A program made the position numbers and the translations under genes. DNA of 23,732 nt from Flavobacterium sp. (lineage in GTDB: Bacteria > Bacteroidota > Bacteroidia > Flavobacteriales > Flavobacteriaceae), in the NCBI GenBank assembly GCA_030152225.1, contig JASLHL010000092.1, positions 1 through 23,732 on the forward strand, read 5' to 3'. The notes below the pieces were generated by a model, which saw only the letters and a list, made by a program, of their open reading frames with translations, ran no database searches and was not told where the DNA came from. Positions 1-7,868 of this stretch are shown piece by piece. Within the stretch, counting starts at the first letter, position 1; every line of letters begins with the position of its first letter.

Positions 1-1
1 T

Positions 2-3000
2 GTTGATGCTCGATTAGAAGTAACGTTCTACAGAACATTAGACAACGCAACCAATGTGGTTAATGCTATTGATTTGAGTAGAGAGTTTGTTAATGACATA
101 CCAAATAATCAAACGATTTATGCAAGAGTAGCGTATACGAATGGAACGTGTTCAGCAATTGTTGAGGTTGATTTAGTCGTTCATCCTAAGGTTGTCGTGA
201 ATGAGTTTGTAGAGGTAAACGTATGTGTTGAAAATCTAAATAGAGAGGTCATTCTTGATTTAACAACGAATGAACTTGAAATACTAAATGGATTAAACGC
301 AAGTGAATATCAAATTACCTACTATACATCAAGAAATGATGCAAATTTAAAAGTGCGCCCTATTTCTAATCCACAACACTATTCTAGTACAGTTACAAGA
401 AGCGTTTGGGTAAGAGTAGAATCAATTGCTACGGGATGTTATACATTGTCTAATTTAGTAATTGTTCCAATTCAGGCTCCTGCAATTGAAACATTGCCTA
501 TTTTCTCAGTATGTGAAGAGGCAGCGGATTCTGGATTTGCGAATTTCAATTTATCAGAGTACCTAAATGAATTTTTAGCTGGACGTACTGGATTGATGGT
601 TGGTTTCTATGAAACAATAGATCATGCTGTAAATCAGGTTAATCCATTAAATGCAATAAATTATCGTAATACAGTAGCATATGAACAAATCATTTATGTG
701 CGCTTCGAATCAGAGAATGGCTGTACAGCTTTACGTCCACTTACATTAAAAGTGTTAGCTGCACCAGTATTGAATATCCCTGAAGAGGCTGTTGGAATTT
801 GTAGTGTATCTACAGATGGAATCGGTACTTTCGATTTATTAGCTTTAGTTAACGATTTGCAAAATGGCAATCCAAGTATCGCTATTACGTTCTTTGAAAC
901 AGAAGACAATGCAATAAACAATGTCTTTCCTATTCCTAACCCAAGAGCTTATACGAATTTGACTCCTGGTGGTGCAACAATCTATGTGAGAGGTGAATTA
1001 AGAGGAGGATGTTTTGCTGTGAAACCATTAGAATTAGAAGTGATTACTTCACCTGTTTTACCAATTGAATTGGATGACTTAGTGATGTGTTCAGCAGATG
1101 TTTTACAAAATTTTGCGTCTTTTGATTTAACCGTTCAAAGACAAGTGATTGTAAACGCACAAACAGATCCAAATAATACTGGACAGAATTTAGAGGTTAA
1201 GTATTATTTAAGTGAAGCAAATGCAAATGCGAATACAAACGCAATATCGAATCCTGCAGATTTTGTCAATACACGCGATAACCAAGTGATTTGGTATAGA
1301 GTGTACAACAAAAGATCTAGCTGTTTTGCAGTAGGTAGCTTTAAACTGATTGTGAATAAACCTTTAGCTTTGACTATTCCTGCGCCTATCATTCTTTGTC
1401 AACCAGAGTTGCCAAATACAGGTAGAACAGTCTTTGACTTAACAGTAAGAGAAATTCAAATTTTAGGTAGAGAAATTGATCGTGTAGAAGTAAAGTATTA
1501 CGAGAATGAATATGATGCTAAACAAGATCGCAATGCAATTGCTGATCCTACACATTACGAAAACCTAGGTAACCCTCAAACAATTTGGGTAGGGGTGACA
1601 AGCTTTAATGGATGTAGAAGTTTTGTATCGATGGTTATACAAGTGAACCCTATACCAAATGTTACCTATACACCTAGAGCGATACATAAGTGTTTAGCAG
1701 ATAGGTTAACAGGTAGTGCGGAATTCGATTTAACAAGTCGCGAATATGAGATTGCAAATCAATCTTCAGGCTATTTCTTTATGTACTATAATACAGAATT
1801 AGGTGCTACTATAAAGGATGAAGAGGATGAGATTTTATTCCCTGCACGTTTCGAATCGACAGGTACAACTGTATATGTTCGCGTAACTTTAGGTTCGTAT
1901 GATGCACAGTGTTTTGTAATTGTACCATTAGATGTAGTTGTAGATCCATTACCTGTGTTTGATGATATTGTCTTCTTACACTGTATAGAAAATAGTACAG
2001 GATTCTCTACATTTAATTTGTTAGAAAAGAGAGATGAAATCTTGAATGGTGGAAGACCTGAAGACTTCGAAATCTATTTTTATGTGAAAGAAGCAGATGC
2101 ATTAGTTCACAATATTAGTGAAGCAATTCCTGCAGATTATACCTATACAAACACAAAAGGTGGTCTGCAAGTAATTTACGTTCGCGTAGAAAATAAATTA
2201 ACAGGTTGTTCTTATGTAGGACCAATGACATTAAAAGTTGAAGAAAAAGTAAAAGCTTTTGATATTGATACTACGGATACTTCGAGAATTGAAGCATGTG
2301 CAACACCTCCAGGACCTAATGGAACAGCAAATTTTGACCTAAATCAGTTCTCTGCAGAAATTGTTGGAACTCAAAATATTCCAGTAGGAGAATTAGGAAT
2401 CATGTACGTATATAACAATACACCGATTCCAGTAGCTGAGGTAGGTAGTTTTAACTTGCCAATTGGCACGCATGAAATTACGGCTGTTATTAAACGTGTT
2501 GACACAGCTGATGAGACGTACTTGTGTACAGCTGAGGTTACTTTTACATTGACTGTAGAGGAAAGCCCAATTGCACCAGTATTACAAGGCGCGGTAGTTT
2601 GTATTGATTACAATACAGGTAAATTAGTAGATCCTTTCACTATCGACTCTGGTTATAAAGGAGATGATTATGAATTCCAATGGGAAAGTGCAGGAGCATT
2701 AGGCGCATTTGTAGCTATTCCAGGAGCAACTAAACCGTACTACGTAGTAGAAGATACAGCATTAGGTAATACATTTAGAGTCGTTGTAAAATACAAAGGA
2801 CAAAAATGTTCTACAGCCAGTGGTGCAGTAGCGCTTACATTTGTTGAGGAAATTCCAATCAAAGTGGTAGGAGCGGATTCTAAAGGATTAATCAGTGAAT
2901 TAGATGGAGATGAAAGAGTCACTGTGACCATTTCTTCTCCGCAAGAGTCTGGTACATTTGAATATGCTTTAGATGGTGGAGCTTATCAAGATTCAAGAGT

Positions 3001-3379
3001 GTTCTATGATGTTGCAAATGGTGCACATAGAGTTTGGGTTAGATATAAAAATGAGAAATCAATTTGTCCACAATATTTAGACATTTTTGTTTTAGGATAT
3101 CCAAAATTCTTTACTCCAAATGGAGACGGATTTAATGATACTTGGAACATTGCAGCACTAAAAGGACACCCTGAAGCTGTAATCTATATCTACGACAGAT
3201 TTGGTAAATTATTGAAACAACTTAGCCCTTCTCAAGAAGGATGGGATGGAACATTTAATGGGAAACCGATGCCGTCAACAGATTACTGGTTTACTGTTGA
3301 ATATTTAGAAGAAGCTAGACAAGCGAATCAAGTGCCTAGAAAAGTTCAATTTAAAGGACATTTCTCATTAAAACGATAA
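2..3379 (+). CDS. Large repeat-containing cell-surface protein with T9SS type B C-terminal sorting domain (5' end outside window)
   Basis: The frame is open from the first bases of the window, so the gene is cut at its 5' end; the GTG at 56 is internal, because the codons before it already encode part of a repeat. About 1125 residues are visible. Up to base 2600 the protein is a chain of about 96-residue units, each opening with Cys, then an FDL/FNL motif, a YY/FY strand, an NP..Y segment, a VRV-like strand and a GC motif. Two more divergent units follow. The last ~95 residues (from about 3095) carry FFTPNGDGFNDTW, an IYDRFGK segment and a WDGTFNGKPMPS segment, the hallmarks of the gliding-motility-associated (type B) C-terminal domain used by the type IX secretion system. 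Inference: an exported, surface-attached or released adhesin-like filament. The PorP/SprF-like gene starts 8 bp downstream and is probably co-transcribed. Substrate or ligand unknown. Confidence 0.93.
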   Translation, partial: VDARLEVTFYRTLDNATNVVNAIDLSREFVNDIPNNQTIYARVAYTNGTCSAIVEVDLVVHPKVVVNEFVEVNVCVENLNREVILDLTTNELEILNGLNASEYQITYYTSRNDANLKVRPISNPQHYSSTVTRSVWVRVESIATGCYTLSNLVIVPIQAPAIETLPIFSVCEEAADSGFANFNLSEYLNEFLAGRTGLMVGFYETIDHAVNQVNPLNAINYRNTVAYEQIIYVRFESENGCTALRPLTLKVLAAPVLNIPEEAVGICSVSTDGIGTFDLLALVNDLQNGNPSIAITFFETEDNAINNVFPIPNPRAYTNLTPGGATIYVRGELRGGCFAVKPLELEVITSPVLPIELDDLVMCSADVLQNFASFDLTVQRQVIVNAQTDPNNTGQNLEVKYYLSEANANANTNAISNPADFVNTRDNQVIWYRVYNKRSSCFAVGSFKLIVNKPLALTIPAPIILCQPELPNTGRTVFDLTVREIQILGREIDRVEVKYYENEYDAKQDRNAIADPTHYENLGNPQTIWVGVTSFNGCRSFVSMVIQVNPIPNVTYTPRAIHKCLADRLTGSAEFDLTSREYEIANQSSGYFFMYYNTELGATIKDEEDEILFPARFESTGTTVYVRVTLGSYDAQCFVIVPLDVVVDPLPVFDDIVFLHCIENSTGFSTFNLLEKRDEILNGGRPEDFEIYFYVKEADALVHNISEAIPADYTYTNTKGGLQVIYVRVENKLTGCSYVGPMTLKVEEKVKAFDIDTTDTSRIEACATPPGPNGTANFDLNQFSAEIVGTQNIPVGELGIMYVYNNTPIPVAEVGSFNLPIGTHEITAVIKRVDTADETYLCTAEVTFTLTVEESPIAPVLQGAVVCIDYNTGKLVDPFTIDSGYKGDDYEFQWESAGALGAFVAIPGATKPYYVVEDTALGNTFRVVVKYKGQKCSTASGAVALTFVEEIPIKVVGADSKGLISELDGDERVTVTISSPQESGTFEYALDGGAYQDSRVFYDVANGAHRVWVRYKNEKSICPQYLDIFVLGYPKFFTPNGDGFNDTWNIAALKGHPEAVIYIYDRFGKLLKQLSPSQEGWDGTFNGKPMPSTDYWFTVEYLEEARQANQVPRKVQFKGHFSLKR
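224..2599 (+). repeat. Protein-level tandem repeat array, about 96 residues (288 bp) per unit
   Basis: The first Cys codon of successive units lies at 224, 512, 800, 1088, 1397, 1691, 1982, 2297 and 2600, giving periods of 288, 288, 288, 309, 294, 291, 315 and 303 bp. The seven units from 224 to 2296 are canonical; the unit at 2297 is divergent and the one at 2600 looks more like an Ig-type fold. A further partial unit precedes 224. Sequence identity between units is low, so these are old, diverged domain duplications rather than recent DNA repeats. Each unit carries exactly two Cys. Confidence 0.88.
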
Positions 3380-3387
3380 GTTAGAAT

Positions 3388-4398
3388 ATGAAGATATTTA
3401 AGAAAAGATATTTAGCAGTTGCGTTATTGGTTACTCAAATGAGTAATGCGCAAGACGGTGGATTACCTATCTATTCGGATTATTTGTCTGATAACTATTA
3501 CTTACTTCACCCAGCAATGGCGGGATTAAAAAATAGTACACAGGTGCGAGGAGCTATAAGACAACAATGGGGAGATGTAGATGATGCTCCCCAAACGCAA
3601 ACATTAACAGCTAATACCCGAATCGGAGAACGATCGGGTATTGGTATCATCGCTTTCTCAGATAAAAATGGATACCATTCTGAAGCTGGAGCGAAGTTAA
3701 CGTATGCTCACCATATTACTTTTAGTGAGTCGCGTTATGAGTTGAATATGTTGTCTTTTGGTATGAGTGCTGGTTTCTCTCGTGTTACATTAGACGAAAC
3801 AAAATTCGGATCCATCTACGACCCTACATTAAGCGGTGGTCTAGAAGTAAAAGATAGTTACTTTACCGTAGACTTCGGAGCTGCTTATCACAGAGAAAAT
3901 TTCTTCTCTATGTTGACAGTGAAGAATGCAGTAACGAGTAAGAGAGAACTTTATACGGATGTAGAAAGTGATAATTTACGCCGTTATTTATTAGGTGCAG
4001 GTTATACTTTTGGTAACGTAAGATTCAACGGTGGTTGGATGTATGAGCCTTCTGTATTACTTCAATACGTTGAAGAAACGGAATTGAAACTTGTAGATAT
4101 CAACATGAAAGTGTATAAAACATTCGACAATGCAAAATTATGGGCAGGGATTTCTTACCGACGTGATTTTGACAACGAAGAATATATGAAAGGTGGTAAA
4201 ACTAAAAAGCAAGCACTACAAAGTTTGAGTCCTCTTATCGGAGGTTCTTACAAAAACTTTAGCTTAACGTACACCTACACGCATGAGCTAGGGGATAATA
4301 CGTTTAATAAAGGAGGTTATCACTTATTTACACTAGGTGTGAATATATTTGCAAAACGCAGTTCGTTGGATTGTAATTGTCCAAACTTACATGATTAA
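3388..4398 (+). CDS. PorP/SprF family type IX secretion system membrane protein
   Basis: This 336-residue protein starts with a signal peptide (cleavage expected near SNAQ, residues 19-22). The mature N-terminus reads DGGLPIYSDYLSDNYYLLHPAMAGL, the conserved opening of PorP/SprF proteins (short Q/D region, YS.Y..N.....HPA.AG). The remainder alternates amphipathic strands, typical of an outer-membrane beta-barrel, and it ends with a short Cys-containing tail (DCNCPNLHD). In Flavobacterium, SprF is needed to secrete SprB, and PorP/SprF-like genes commonly sit just downstream of genes for type B cargo. Here the gene begins 8 bp after the cargo's stop codon, so it is most likely the dedicated partner of that protein. 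A strong terminator follows. No Shine-Dalgarno is seen, as usual in this phylum. Confidence 0.9.
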   Translation: MKIFKKRYLAVALLVTQMSNAQDGGLPIYSDYLSDNYYLLHPAMAGLKNSTQVRGAIRQQWGDVDDAPQTQTLTANTRIGERSGIGIIAFSDKNGYHSEAGAKLTYAHHITFSESRYELNMLSFGMSAGFSRVTLDETKFGSIYDPTLSGGLEVKDSYFTVDFGAAYHRENFFSMLTVKNAVTSKRELYTDVESDNLRRYLLGAGYTFGNVRFNGGWMYEPSVLLQYVEETELKLVDINMKVYKTFDNAKLWAGISYRRDFDNEEYMKGGKTKKQALQSLSPLIGGSYKNFSLTYTYTHELGDNTFNKGGYHLFTLGVNIFAKRSSLDCNCPNLHD

Positions 4399-4400
4399 TA

Positions 4401-4435
4401 AAAAAAGTCCCGATATTTATCGGGACTTTTTTTTT
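4401..4435 (+). terminator. Strong intrinsic terminator after the PorP/SprF gene
   Basis: A perfect inverted repeat, GTCCCGATA / TATCGGGAC (4407-4426), is flanked by an A-run on the left and nine or more T on the right. It begins 3 bases after the stop codon at 4398. The A-rich left arm means it could also act on the minus strand. Confidence 0.9.
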
Positions 4436-4447
4436 AAATGCTAGTTT

Positions 4448-4960
4448 ATGATTATAAAAGAAATAAGAGGAAAGTATCCTCAAATCGAAGCAGATTGTTA
4501 TCTCGCAGAAAATGTAACGATTGTTGGTGATGTAACTATAGGAAAGCAATGCAGTGTTTGGTTTAATGCGGTGATACGTGGAGATGTAAATGCAATTACA
4601 ATCGGAGATAAGGTTAATATCCAAGATGGTGCAATTATTCACTGTACGTATGAAAAACACCCTACTGAGATTGGAAATAATGTTTCTATCGGACATCAAG
4701 CCATGGTTCACGGTTGCGTCATCCACGATAATGTATTGATTGGGATGGGGGCTATTGTAATGGATAATTGTGTCGTACACAGTAATACCATAATTGCTGC
4801 TGGCGCTGTCGTTACACAAAATACAGTGGTTGAATCAGGAAGCATTTACGCTGGTGTTCCTGCTAAAAAAGTAAAAGATATTAACGCTTCTGACTTCGCT
4901 GGAGAGATCCAACGTATCGCAGATAATTATGTGATGTATTCGAGTTGGTATCAAGAGTAG
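4448..4960 (+). CDS. Gamma-carbonic-anhydrase-like hexapeptide-repeat protein
   Basis: The 170-residue product is a left-handed beta-helix protein of the gamma-carbonic anhydrase / PaaY / YrdA group. Hexapeptide repeats (V-T-I-G-D type) run through residues about 20-140. The metal-ligand histidines are in place: H65 (GAIIH), H83 and H88 (IGHQAMVHG). The AVIRGD motif (R44, D46) supplies the conserved trimer-interface residues. The acidic loop of the archaeal prototype Cam is absent, as in most bacterial homologues, so carbonic anhydrase activity is plausible but not shown. The sequence ends in a helix packing against the beta-helix (residues ~143-168). The start lies only 12 bp beyond the upstream terminator, leaving little room for its own promoter. 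Its last codon and stop form the first bases of a tandem repeat. Confidence 0.9.
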   Translation: MIIKEIRGKYPQIEADCYLAENVTIVGDVTIGKQCSVWFNAVIRGDVNAITIGDKVNIQDGAIIHCTYEKHPTEIGNNVSIGHQAMVHGCVIHDNVLIGMGAIVMDNCVVHSNTIIAAGAVVTQNTVVESGSIYAGVPAKKVKDINASDFAGEIQRIADNYVMYSSWYQE

Positions 4961-5078
4961 TGAATGGTGAGTAGTGAATGGTGAGTAGTAGGTGAGTAGT
5001 AGGTGAGTAGTAGGTGAGTAGTAGGTGAGTAGTGAATGGTGAATAGGTGAGTAGTGAATGGTGAATAGGTGAGTAGTG
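4955..5078. repeat. Modular short tandem repeat (14-, 11- and 8-bp modules)
   Basis: Three modules are seen: A = GAGTAGTGAATGGT (14 bp), B = GAGTAGTAGGT (11 bp), C = GAATAGGT (8 bp). The order is A A B B B B A C A C followed by a partial module: A at 4955, 4969, 5027 and 5049; B at 4983, 4994, 5005 and 5016; C at 5041 and 5063; partial from 5071. The copies are identical, so the array is recent or maintained. The first module includes the last Glu codon and the TAG stop of the preceding gene. At 5095-5115 a diverged copy in the opposite orientation (CTCACCACTTACC type) could pair with the array. Confidence 0.9.
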
Positions 5079-5132
5079 ATGAAATGAGTATACATCTCAC
5101 CACTTACCACTTACCCATTTCCTTTTTCCAAT

Positions 5133-5168
5133 AAAAAAAAGCATAGAGAAATCACTATGCTTTTTTTT
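5133..5168. terminator. Bidirectional terminator between convergent gamma-CA and murI genes
   Basis: The arms GCATAG (5141-5146) and CTATGC (5155-5160) are extended by eight A on the left and eight T on the right. U-tracts exist on both strands, so it can end transcripts of both the plus-strand gene and murI (stop at 5173). Confidence 0.85.
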
Positions 5169-5172
5169 ATTG

Positions 5173-5952
5173 TTAGAATTGAATTTCTCGAACGAGATGA
5201 TGGGAGGGAATAAACGTTTTTAAAACAGTAGTATCCACATTGCTATAAAAAATACAGGTACCAGGAGTTATACTGTCGTTGAGTAAATTGTTTTGCTCCA
5301 ATATTTTTTGCGTGTGTTTGGCAACGGCTTCACCAGAATCAATGATTAGGATATCATCGGGAATAATGGATTTGATGATTGGTTTTAAATAGGGGTAATG
5401 GGTACATCCAAGTACGAGGGTGTCCATTCCTTGTTCAACCATGGGGATTAAGTACCGTTTCAAGAGATCTTTGATTTCTTGGGACTCTAATTTTCCCGAT
5501 TCGATGAGTGTAACTAAATTATAGCCTATTTGCTCAATTATTTTTACGTTAGGGTATAGTTTGAGCTTGGCGGTAAATAAATCGCTTGTAATAGTTCCTT
5601 TGGTAGCTAAAACACCTATTGTTGAGGTTTTGGTTAGAAGTGAAGCAGGTTTGATTGCTGGTTCTATTCCAATAATGGGGATGCTAAAGGAAGCTCGTAG
5701 TTCGTCAATTGCATTTGTTGTTGCGGTATTACAAGCAACAACAACAATTTTACACCCTTGATCAACGAGGTGTTTGACGTTTTTATGTGATAACGCAAGT
5801 ATGGCTTCTTTGGTTTGGGTGCCATAAGGTGCATTCTTTTGATCTGCTAAAAAAACAGTGTTTTCATTTGGCATTCGTTTGTTTATTTCCTGCCATATTG
5901 TGGTTCCACCTATACCAGAATCAAAAAGTCCTATTGGATTTGTATTTTTCAT
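5173..5952 (-). CDS. murI: Glutamate racemase
   Basis: MurI interconverts L- and D-glutamate in the cytoplasm, supplying D-Glu for peptidoglycan precursors. The 259-residue protein shows the family motifs in order: IGLFDSGIGG near the N-terminus (D11), APYG at about 41-44, ACNTAT with the first catalytic Cys (C74), and GCTHYP with the second catalytic Cys (C183) and His (H185). The frame remains open to an ATG at 5982, but that codon lies in the loop of the terminator hairpin at 5970-5996. The ATG at 5952, giving MKNTNPIGLFDSG, matches the family N-terminus and was chosen. It follows the two ompH genes on the same strand but is separated from them by that terminator, so it probably depends on readthrough or its own promoter. 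Length is normal for the family. Confidence 0.95.
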   Translation of the reverse strand: MKNTNPIGLFDSGIGGTTIWQEINKRMPNENTVFLADQKNAPYGTQTKEAILALSHKNVKHLVDQGCKIVVVACNTATTNAIDELRASFSIPIIGIEPAIKPASLLTKTSTIGVLATKGTITSDLFTAKLKLYPNVKIIEQIGYNLVTLIESGKLESQEIKDLLKRYLIPMVEQGMDTLVLGCTHYPYLKPIIKSIIPDDILIIDSGEAVAKHTQKILEQNNLLNDSITPGTCIFYSNVDTTVLKTFIPSHHLVREIQF

Positions 5953-5965
5953 AAGTAGAACAAAA

Positions 5966-5996
5966 ATAAAAAAGTCCGTCATAAAAACGGACTTTT
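5966..5996 (-). terminator. Terminator after the short ompH gene, overlapping the murI upstream region
   Basis: On the minus strand AAAAGTCCGT pairs with ACGGACTTTT across a 7-base loop (arms at 5987-5996 and 5970-5979), followed by a T-rich run. It lies 18 bp beyond the stop of the short ompH gene (6015) and 17 bp before the murI start. Confidence 0.8.
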
Positions 5997-6014
5997 CAGT
6001 GTATAATCGTAAAA

Positions 6015-6530
6015 TTAATTTATACCTAATTCTTTTTTAACATCAGCAGCTAAATCTGTACCGTCAGCTAATAATACACCAGATCCCATTGAAGAGTCTA
6101 ATACGTATTGAACACCTTGTGCACGTGCAACTTTCTGAATAGCTGTTCTTGCTTTTTCAAAAATAGGTTGAGTTAAATCAACTTCTTTCTTTTGTAATTC
6201 TTGTCCAGCTGTAGTTTGGAACTGTTGAATTCTTTGTAGAAGACCTTCAACTTCTTTTTGTCTTTCTTCGTTTACTGCATCACCTACTGTAGCAGCTTCT
6301 GTTTGGTATTTTTGAGCTTTAGTTTGATACTCAGTTACCATTGTTTCGTATTCTTTTTGATATTTTTCACCTAATGCTTTCAGTTCTGCCTCCGCTGATT
6401 TCATAGCAGGCATTACTGTAATTAAAGCTTGAACATCAATGTGTGCAACTTTAGTTTGCGCTGTTGCTGTTGTTGCGCTAACGCCAAAAAACATTACTGC
6501 TGCAATCAATAAGGATTTCATTTTTTTCAT
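6015..6530 (-). CDS. OmpH/Skp family periplasmic chaperone (short paralogue)
   Basis: This 171-residue protein has a signal peptide (residues 1-24, ending TATAQ) and an OmpH/Skp domain over the rest: the first strand KVAHIDVQALI, a helical hairpin rich in Lys, Gln and Glu (about 42-125), and a C-terminal segment with VARAQGVQYVLDSS and a final strand. Skp-type chaperones are periplasmic trimers that hold unfolded outer-membrane proteins for BamA. It is the last gene of the bamA-ompH-ompH run, 37 bp after the long paralogue. An alternative start at Met4 (MKSLLIAA) would shorten the signal peptide by three residues without changing the mature protein. Size is standard for the family. Confidence 0.92.
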   Translation of the reverse strand: MKKMKSLLIAAVMFFGVSATTATAQTKVAHIDVQALITVMPAMKSAEAELKALGEKYQKEYETMVTEYQTKAQKYQTEAATVGDAVNEERQKEVEGLLQRIQQFQTTAGQELQKKEVDLTQPIFEKARTAIQKVARAQGVQYVLDSSMGSGVLLADGTDLAADVKKELGIN

Positions 6531-6567
6531 TGTATTCGTTTTTTATATTATTTTACTTGTTACTTGA

Positions 6568-7839
6568 TTATTTGTTTCTTGCGGCTTCAATTTGTCTTTT
6601 CATTTCTTCTTGTTCTTGAAGCATTTTTCTGCGTTTTTCTTCTTGTTCCTCTTGCACACGCTTTTTAATTTCTTCTTGTTTGCGCTGCGTTTCTTCTATT
6701 TGTTTACGACGTTGTTCTAAAGCGTCTTTTTTCTTTTGTTCGACTTCTTCTCTGCGTTTTTCTTCTGCAGCTTTTCGTTCAGCAATAAGCTTTTCAAGTT
6801 CGTCGTTCTTGTCGTTTTTTTGTTGCTGTTCAGCTTCTAAGCGTCGGCGATCCTTTTCTTCTTGTTGTTTTCTTTCGCGTTCTGCTTTTACTCGTTCAGC
6901 TTCTTCTTGTTGCTGCTTGATTTGTTCTTCTCTATCGCGTTGAAGTTGCTCTCGCTTTTCTTTATCGTCTTGCTTTCTTTTTTCAATCTCCTCTTGTTTC
7001 TGTTGAAGTAATTGTTTTTGAGCTTCGATTTTTTCTTGTCTAAGGCGTTCCGCTTCTTCTCTTTTTTCTTCCAGTTCTTTCAGCTTCTGTTCTTGTTGGC
7101 TTTTTAGCATGTCTTCTTTTGTAGACTGCTCTTTTTGCTCTTTGTCTTGCTGTTTTTGCTGCTTTTCCTCTTTTTGTTCCTTGCGCATTTGACGTTCAGC
7201 CTCTTCGCGTCTGCGTTGCTGTTCTTCACGTCTACTTTGTCTAAGCGCAATCGCATCCTCTTCTTTTTCTTCTAGCTCAACTGCTTCTACTTGTTCTGCA
7301 GTCATGTTTTGCTTTCTGCGTGCTGAGGTCATACGACGAATGACTAAGTTACTAATATCGTAACGTTTGTCTGCTATCAACATCGTAGTTTCTGCATTTT
7401 TGTCTAATACATAATCGTATTTTCTCGCTTCAGCAATATCCTGAACCATCGCAAAAACCTGATCTTGAATCGGTTTAGCTAAACTAATTTTTTGCGAAAA
7501 ATATTCGCCATCGGTACCAAAATATTTTTGTTGATATTTTAAAAGATCGTCTTCGAGTTCGCTAATACTTTCCTCTTTTTCATTAATCAAATCACGTGTC
7601 AATAAAACGCGTTCATTGGCTAAAGCTGTTTTGAGGTTTTTTATATCTTCCTTTTTCTTGTCAATTTCTTGCTTCCAACCTTCAGCACGAGTCGATAGTT
7701 GCGCACTTGCTTCGGTGTATTCTGGTACATGTTGCAAGATTAGTTCCATATCAATATAGGCAACTCGAGCAGACCCTCCTTGTGCAAAGGAAAAGGAATA
7801 ACCAAAAATACTGATTAAAAAAATAAAAAGATACCTCAT
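6568..7839 (-). CDS. OmpH family protein with long charged helical C-terminal extension
   Basis: The 423-residue protein has a signal peptide (about 1-19, ending FAQ) and an OmpH/Skp-like domain to about residue 170 (ARVAYIDMELIL opening; a helical hairpin; YDYVLDKNAETTMLIAD closing, matching the VLDSS...LLADG end of the shorter paralogue). From about 180 to 423 it is almost only Glu, Lys, Arg and Gln, with isolated Leu/Ala/Met, no Cys and no Trp. Such composition fits a long continuous helix, either coiled coil or a single charged alpha-helix. Typical Skp is about 160-170 residues, so the tail more than doubles it. It lies between bamA (29 bp upstream) and the short ompH (37 bp downstream), so a periplasmic role in outer-membrane assembly is the natural inference; the role of the tail is unknown. 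Confidence 0.9.
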   Translation of the reverse strand: MRYLFIFLISIFGYSFSFAQGGSARVAYIDMELILQHVPEYTEASAQLSTRAEGWKQEIDKKKEDIKNLKTALANERVLLTRDLINEKEESISELEDDLLKYQQKYFGTDGEYFSQKISLAKPIQDQVFAMVQDIAEARKYDYVLDKNAETTMLIADKRYDISNLVIRRMTSARRKQNMTAEQVEAVELEEKEEDAIALRQSRREEQQRRREEAERQMRKEQKEEKQQKQQDKEQKEQSTKEDMLKSQQEQKLKELEEKREEAERLRQEKIEAQKQLLQQKQEEIEKRKQDDKEKREQLQRDREEQIKQQQEEAERVKAERERKQQEEKDRRRLEAEQQQKNDKNDELEKLIAERKAAEEKRREEVEQKKKDALEQRRKQIEETQRKQEEIKKRVQEEQEEKRRKMLQEQEEMKRQIEAARNK

Positions 7840-7868
7840 AAGTTGTTAAATTTTAGCAAAGTGTATCA

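Noticed and set aside
4328..4819. 163-codon minus-strand frame opposite the gamma-CA gene
   Set aside because: It is antisense to a clear conserved gene, crosses the terminator and has no recognisable domain; the composition looks like a shadow.
4955..5078. CRISPR array
   Set aside because: Units are 8-14 bp, directly adjacent with no unique spacers, and no cas genes are nearby.
4835..5110. Minus-strand frame through the tandem repeat
   Set aside because: It is mostly translation of the short repeats (His/Ser/Thr/Tyr-rich) plus antisense of the gamma-CA gene.
6680..6943. Plus-strand Ser/Cys-rich frame opposite the long ompH
   Set aside because: It arises from the low-complexity E/K/Q/R codons on the other strand.
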